In this document: positions 60,461 through 64,000 of the stretch, in pieces
How positions within the stretch are numbered: position 1 is the stretch's first letter
Layout of the letters: every line of letters begins with the position of its first letter
Origin: Stenopsyche tienmushanensis
Taxonomy: Eukaryota; Arthropoda; Insecta; Trichoptera; Stenopsychidae
Assembly (NCBI GenBank): GCA_008973525.1
Contig: WACJ01000550.1
Coordinates: forward strand, 1 to 64,000
Direction of reading: 5' to 3'
Length of the DNA: 64,000 nt
Notes under the pieces: generated by a model
The model's database searches: none
Told to the model about the DNA's origin: nothing
The model's input: only the letters and a program-made list of their open reading frames with translations
Program-made: the position numbers and the translations under genes

Positions 60461-61929
60461 AAATAATGTTTAAACACGTTGAGTACATTCTGGAATAATC
60501 TACTTAAACATGGAAGTTTACCGAATTTTATATCTAATAAAGAATCTAAAAACGAGTAAATCGCTTTAAGATAGGTGCCAATGATAATATTATCGGGGAT
60601 TGCTTAAGTAAACCTATTTCAATGTAAATGATGAAGATAAACGATATTCATATTTACTTTCCTGTTGATATTTTTTTTGAAAACTCAGTACTTATCTCTT
60701 CTTAATACTCAAGAAAATAACATTAAATAATAGGTTGTATAAAAACTTGCTAAAATAATGATTTTAAATTTCAATATTGGATGTTATATTACGCGTTATT
60801 GTATGATTATTGCCTATATTAAATTTATTTTAAAATCGTAGCTGCTACATTAAAACAGTTTTGAGATAATAATATTGCATGCAAAATTTAGCTCAAAAAG
60901 AGAGATTTTGAGATAACTGATGGTGCAATGGACTGCCTATATTTTCCTTAAGTTTTAATATGCATCTAAGTAAAATTTGTAACTGATCCTAAAGACTATA
61001 TAGGAGATAAAGCTATATATATATGGTAACTGATATTTAAATAATTATTGCAAATCCAATCGATCATAGATGGACATGCACGACTTAATTAATTGTCTAA
61101 GTATTAAAATTTACAGATTCGTTATATTAGGATCAATTTAGACCAAAGTAATCAATGGGAAATTTTAATATTTCTAATATATAATAAAAGTCCAGAATCT
61201 TCCCATATTACCAAAAATTGATAATTAAATCTAGAATCTAACCTGTATTACTAAAAATTGATTTATTAGAGTAATAAGTAATCAGTACTTAATCAAGTGT
61301 ACCAGTTTTCAGTTTAAAATTACAAGTTCTCGAAATGCCTAGTGAATTACACGCATAATAACAGCCTTCATCTCAATGCACAATTCAATTCATCTCAATT
61401 CACATCTACGATAGCACATTGTTATGAAATTCGATAATTTTGTTTTTTACAAGTATTAAGGTACTTCATTTTACATAATAATTATATTTTTCAATAATTA
61501 GATTTATATGCACAATGTCACGAAGCCAGGGTTATAGTCGAATGCGATATCTGATTATCTGATGCCGATAAAAAAAATGAGATTTACTTATTATTAACAT
61601 TATATTTATATCATCTTGTTACTATCGGCGATACTTCAATAAGTAAAATCAACATTTCAATATGACGACAATGTAAAACCTTCAATGATAATGAAAGAAA
61701 CTATGATAACTATTATGATTATCAGTTCTAAAGTAGGCATGAATTGTTAAAAGTGACTTCCGAATATATTGTCCAAGAGTTACAAAATAATGATTGATCA
61801 AAAATTGAATCACTGGATGCTTTGTTTGAATTCTTATATATCATTGTCAGTATGAATAAAAACCGTTTCCTTTATTGATTTTGTATACATTATTGTGAAA
61901 ATCGGTTATTAAAAAATTATTTTCCAATA
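60461..61929. other. AT-rich intergenic DNA, no feature seen
   Basis: AT-rich with a short TATATATATATGG run near 61014. CTAGAATCT..TATTAC-type words repeat weakly near 61190-61270. No gene. Confidence 0.55.
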
Positions 61930-63139
61930 TGAAATTATAAGGTTGGGCTCTTTGACTTCCTCTGCCCGACGAGGAGGCATATAATTTCAGCCGACCTTGA
62001 TGGAACATTGTTTTCAGCTTTTCATATTTATTTTATGGTACTTTCGTAAGACTGCTTATATCGTAAAATATCATTATATTGTTTGCTCTATAAAATAAGC
62101 TGCAACTGCTTATTAAAATATTGTAGAGGCACAAAAGCATTGATAATATCGCGATGCAATCTCCCATTAGATGTAATTTCAAACATAAACGACTCGATGA
62201 GTGCTTTAAAAAAGTCTATAAATAAAAACGAATGTGCAAAAACGGCAATTTCTACGTTTGTCGAATGATTGGGCATGTAATTAAGATAGTTCTTGCGATA
62301 AAGAAGCGTTTAACACTCAGGTTGCTCTAGATTCGCACCGCCCTGTAATTCAATATTACAATTATAATTAAATTATACACTATGCAAGACACGACACCGA
62401 GTGCATAATGAAGATAGATCACAGTAGAAATGAAGTCATATAAGTTCCTTGTTGAGAGTGCGAAATTATTTATTTGCAATGTAACTTTATTGCATTATCA
62501 GGAATCATTTTAACGAGACACGGAAACACATCAGGTATTTGCGGTTCGAAGCCAAGTCGGAACAAGATATGGAGTATCAATCTTATAAATATTAAAAGAC
62601 TCCAATGCTTATTATCACACGAAAAAATCGAAATTTCATTACGCGCCTCATAAAATGCCATATATTTATTTTTAATGATAAGCACATAATTAATGATAAA
62701 ATTCGATAATAAAGTATCTTGGTTGAGGAACAAGAACATTTACAGTATTGGTAGCCAAAATATTGAGATTTATTAAATTTTTAAAGAAGAAATGTTAACA
62801 CAATAACTGCGGGAAGCATATTATTGTAATATGTTCTATGACAGTTGATATTTTTGTTATCATTTGACAATTTTATTATATTGTGACCAAACACTACAAC
62901 TATATATTATGAAGCAGAAGAGTGCAAAAACGGATTTATATTATTTATATGCTTGATAAAAATATGATTCAAGTGTGGGTTTTCTAGAATTTCATCCAAA
63001 AAAGGTGGCAGCCAAACAAAAAAATATGCCTATATACATGGTCTTTCAGTAGGGACGCTCGAAATTTGTTATGTTATAATGGCCATGCTGTTAAAGCAAA
63101 ATCTATCAAATTTATTATAAATTGTTTAGTAGTATAAGG
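61930..63139. other. Intergenic DNA with balanced patches
   Basis: A GC-richer patch at 61940-62010 and another at 62080-62420. The frames at 62083-62268 (plus), 62088-62276 (minus) and 62470-62739 (minus) show no domain. The rest is AT-rich. Confidence 0.45.
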
Positions 63140-63790
63140 CAAATTATCATAGAAGGTTGAACAATATTATTCTGAAAATCGGTGATCCGTTCGAGAAAAG
63201 TGATTTTTATCCTCGTAACAATCGTCCTGCCGATTATTCGACATTTGGAAGTCAACCGGTTCTATAAATAATCAGCCAATACTCATACATTACCAAAACG
63301 AAAGGTCTACTGAAAATATTGCTGTTGTGCATGAGAGTTTATGGAAAAATCCAAGGCAGTTAATTCTTCGTCGTTTACAAGAACTTGGCCTTTCTGCTAC
63401 TTCAACTTGACAAATTTTGCATTGAAGCTTAGGTCTGCACCTGTATAAAATCCAACTGACCTAGGAATTTAAGGTAAACCACAGACAACGCTGTGTATCT
63501 GATGATTAGACTCAGGACTAATTAAAAGTCACTATTTGGCGTTGTTTTGGTTTGGCAGAATTATACAGAATCAGTTTGTATTTGTTTCAAAACGAAATTG
63601 CCATTGCTATAGCAACTTCTTGTTACCTAAACCTAAATATATGAATACCGACGACATGTGGTTCCAACAGGACGGCGCTACGTGTTACCCAACCCATACC
63701 ACGATGGACATTCTGTACGAGCGAATTGAAGACACGATTTAGCGCTTCTTACTTCTTCTTATGCGGTAATTATTTTGTGTAGAATACGTA
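63140..63790 (+). pseudogene. Tc1/mariner-superfamily transposase relic, frameshifted and deleted
   Basis: Plus-strand pieces in changing frames, in the right order: a degraded first helix-turn-helix near 63157-63230; ENIAVVHESL..NPRQ near 63310-63360 with LRRLQELGLSATST (second helix); LGLHLYKIQLT near 63432-63465 followed by HRQR; then MNTDDMWFQQDGATC at 63641-63685, which holds the second catalytic Asp; then a YFFLCG remnant near 63749-63766, recalling the D-x-FFLWG block near the third Asp. The segment with the first Asp and most of the central domain is deleted, and stops occur between blocks. This order is that of the insect 'IQLTQELKP..DDMWFQQDGATCHT' transposases often labelled Tc3-like or mariner-like. 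Terminal repeats were not found. Dead copy. Confidence 0.75.
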
Positions 63791-64000
63791 TTTGTAAGGG
63801 TTAGATATAATTTAAAAACAGTGAAAGAATTTTAAAACTCTCATGTTCTCTGCCAATATTTATAGTAGTGGCAGAGTACTTGAGTACTATCTTGAAAAAA
63901 ATAATTAAATATATTGGTTTTGTTAAAAGTTATGGCATTTTATGTAAATATACGTTTCTTATGGGCTCTATATGGGCGCTCGTGACAGGAGGCAGACCCG
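63791..64000. other. Intergenic DNA to the window end
   Basis: AT-rich, then GC-richer from about 63960 (GGGCGCTCGTGACAGGAGGC). Too short to interpret. Confidence 0.4.

Noticed and set aside
1..64000. Known insect microRNA seeds (for example let-7, miR-10, bantam, miR-9)
   Set aside because: None of the mature sequences I can recall was found on reading. Only a computed hairpin search could exclude others.
1..64000. CRISPR array, bacterial operon or viral genome
   Set aside because: No regularly spaced direct repeats, no dense coding and no ribosome-binding context. Everything points to animal nuclear DNA.

Overview
The window is AT-rich eukaryotic intergenic DNA, most likely from an insect. 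The evidence is its mobile-element content: a cecropia/irritans-like mariner, a second Tc1/mariner-type transposase relic, a hAT element with an 8-bp target duplication, a Mutator-like (Phantom-type) element, a non-LTR retrotransposon 3' end, and the (CAT)n tails with an adjoining 'CCACTAACAGTCCACT' block common in insect RTE-like repeats. I find no bacterial operons, no rRNA, no intact tRNA and no CRISPR array. I cannot name the species. No intact host protein-coding gene can be supported: the longest open frames (up to 125 codons) are AT-rich chance frames or shadows of repeats.

Layout: 1-12.6 kb is gene-free. AT-rich DNA is punctuated by GC-richer islands (about 1-450, 1205-1440, 2160-2540, 4100-4760, 7400-8130, 9130-9340), and one island carries an exon-like segment with good splice consensus (2288-2435). 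An RTE-like 3' tail lies at 11.4 kb. A 2.57-kb hAT element occupies 12620-15184. It has matching termini, a 7/8 target duplication, a minus-strand transposase N-terminus and, inside it, a large diverged inverted repeat of about 450-500 nt per arm. From 15.2 to 33.5 kb are more gene-free islands, including a POU-octamer/CRE island (16.6-16.9 kb) and a triple E-box plus ETS island (19.58-19.68 kb). A small inverted-repeat element lies at 33565-34239. From 34.3 to 42.6 kb is island-rich intergenic DNA. A 312-bp hAT-like MITE with internal tandem repeats is at 42667-42978. A 1.24-kb Mutator-like relic with a two-stop transposase is at 45285-46520. A non-LTR ORF2 tail is at 48.6-48.9 kb. An internally deleted 858-bp mariner is at 55041-55898. 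A cluster of diverged 'GCATAAAAA' repeat copies fills 57.8-58.95 kb. The broken mariner-type transposase is at 63.15-63.79 kb.

Interpretation: a long gene-free interval with many short, GC-richer islands full of developmental-type factor motifs (E-boxes, octamer, CRE, ETS, TCF, homeodomain AT cores) is what a regulatory landscape around an insect developmental gene usually looks like. That is an inference, because conservation could not be computed here. The mobile elements all look dead: each has stop codons, frameshifts or deletions. The most unusual structures are the large hairpin inside the hAT element, the E-box/ETS cluster, and the repeat cluster with a poly-G hairpin at 57.8-58.95 kb. 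I did not find a clear new biological system.
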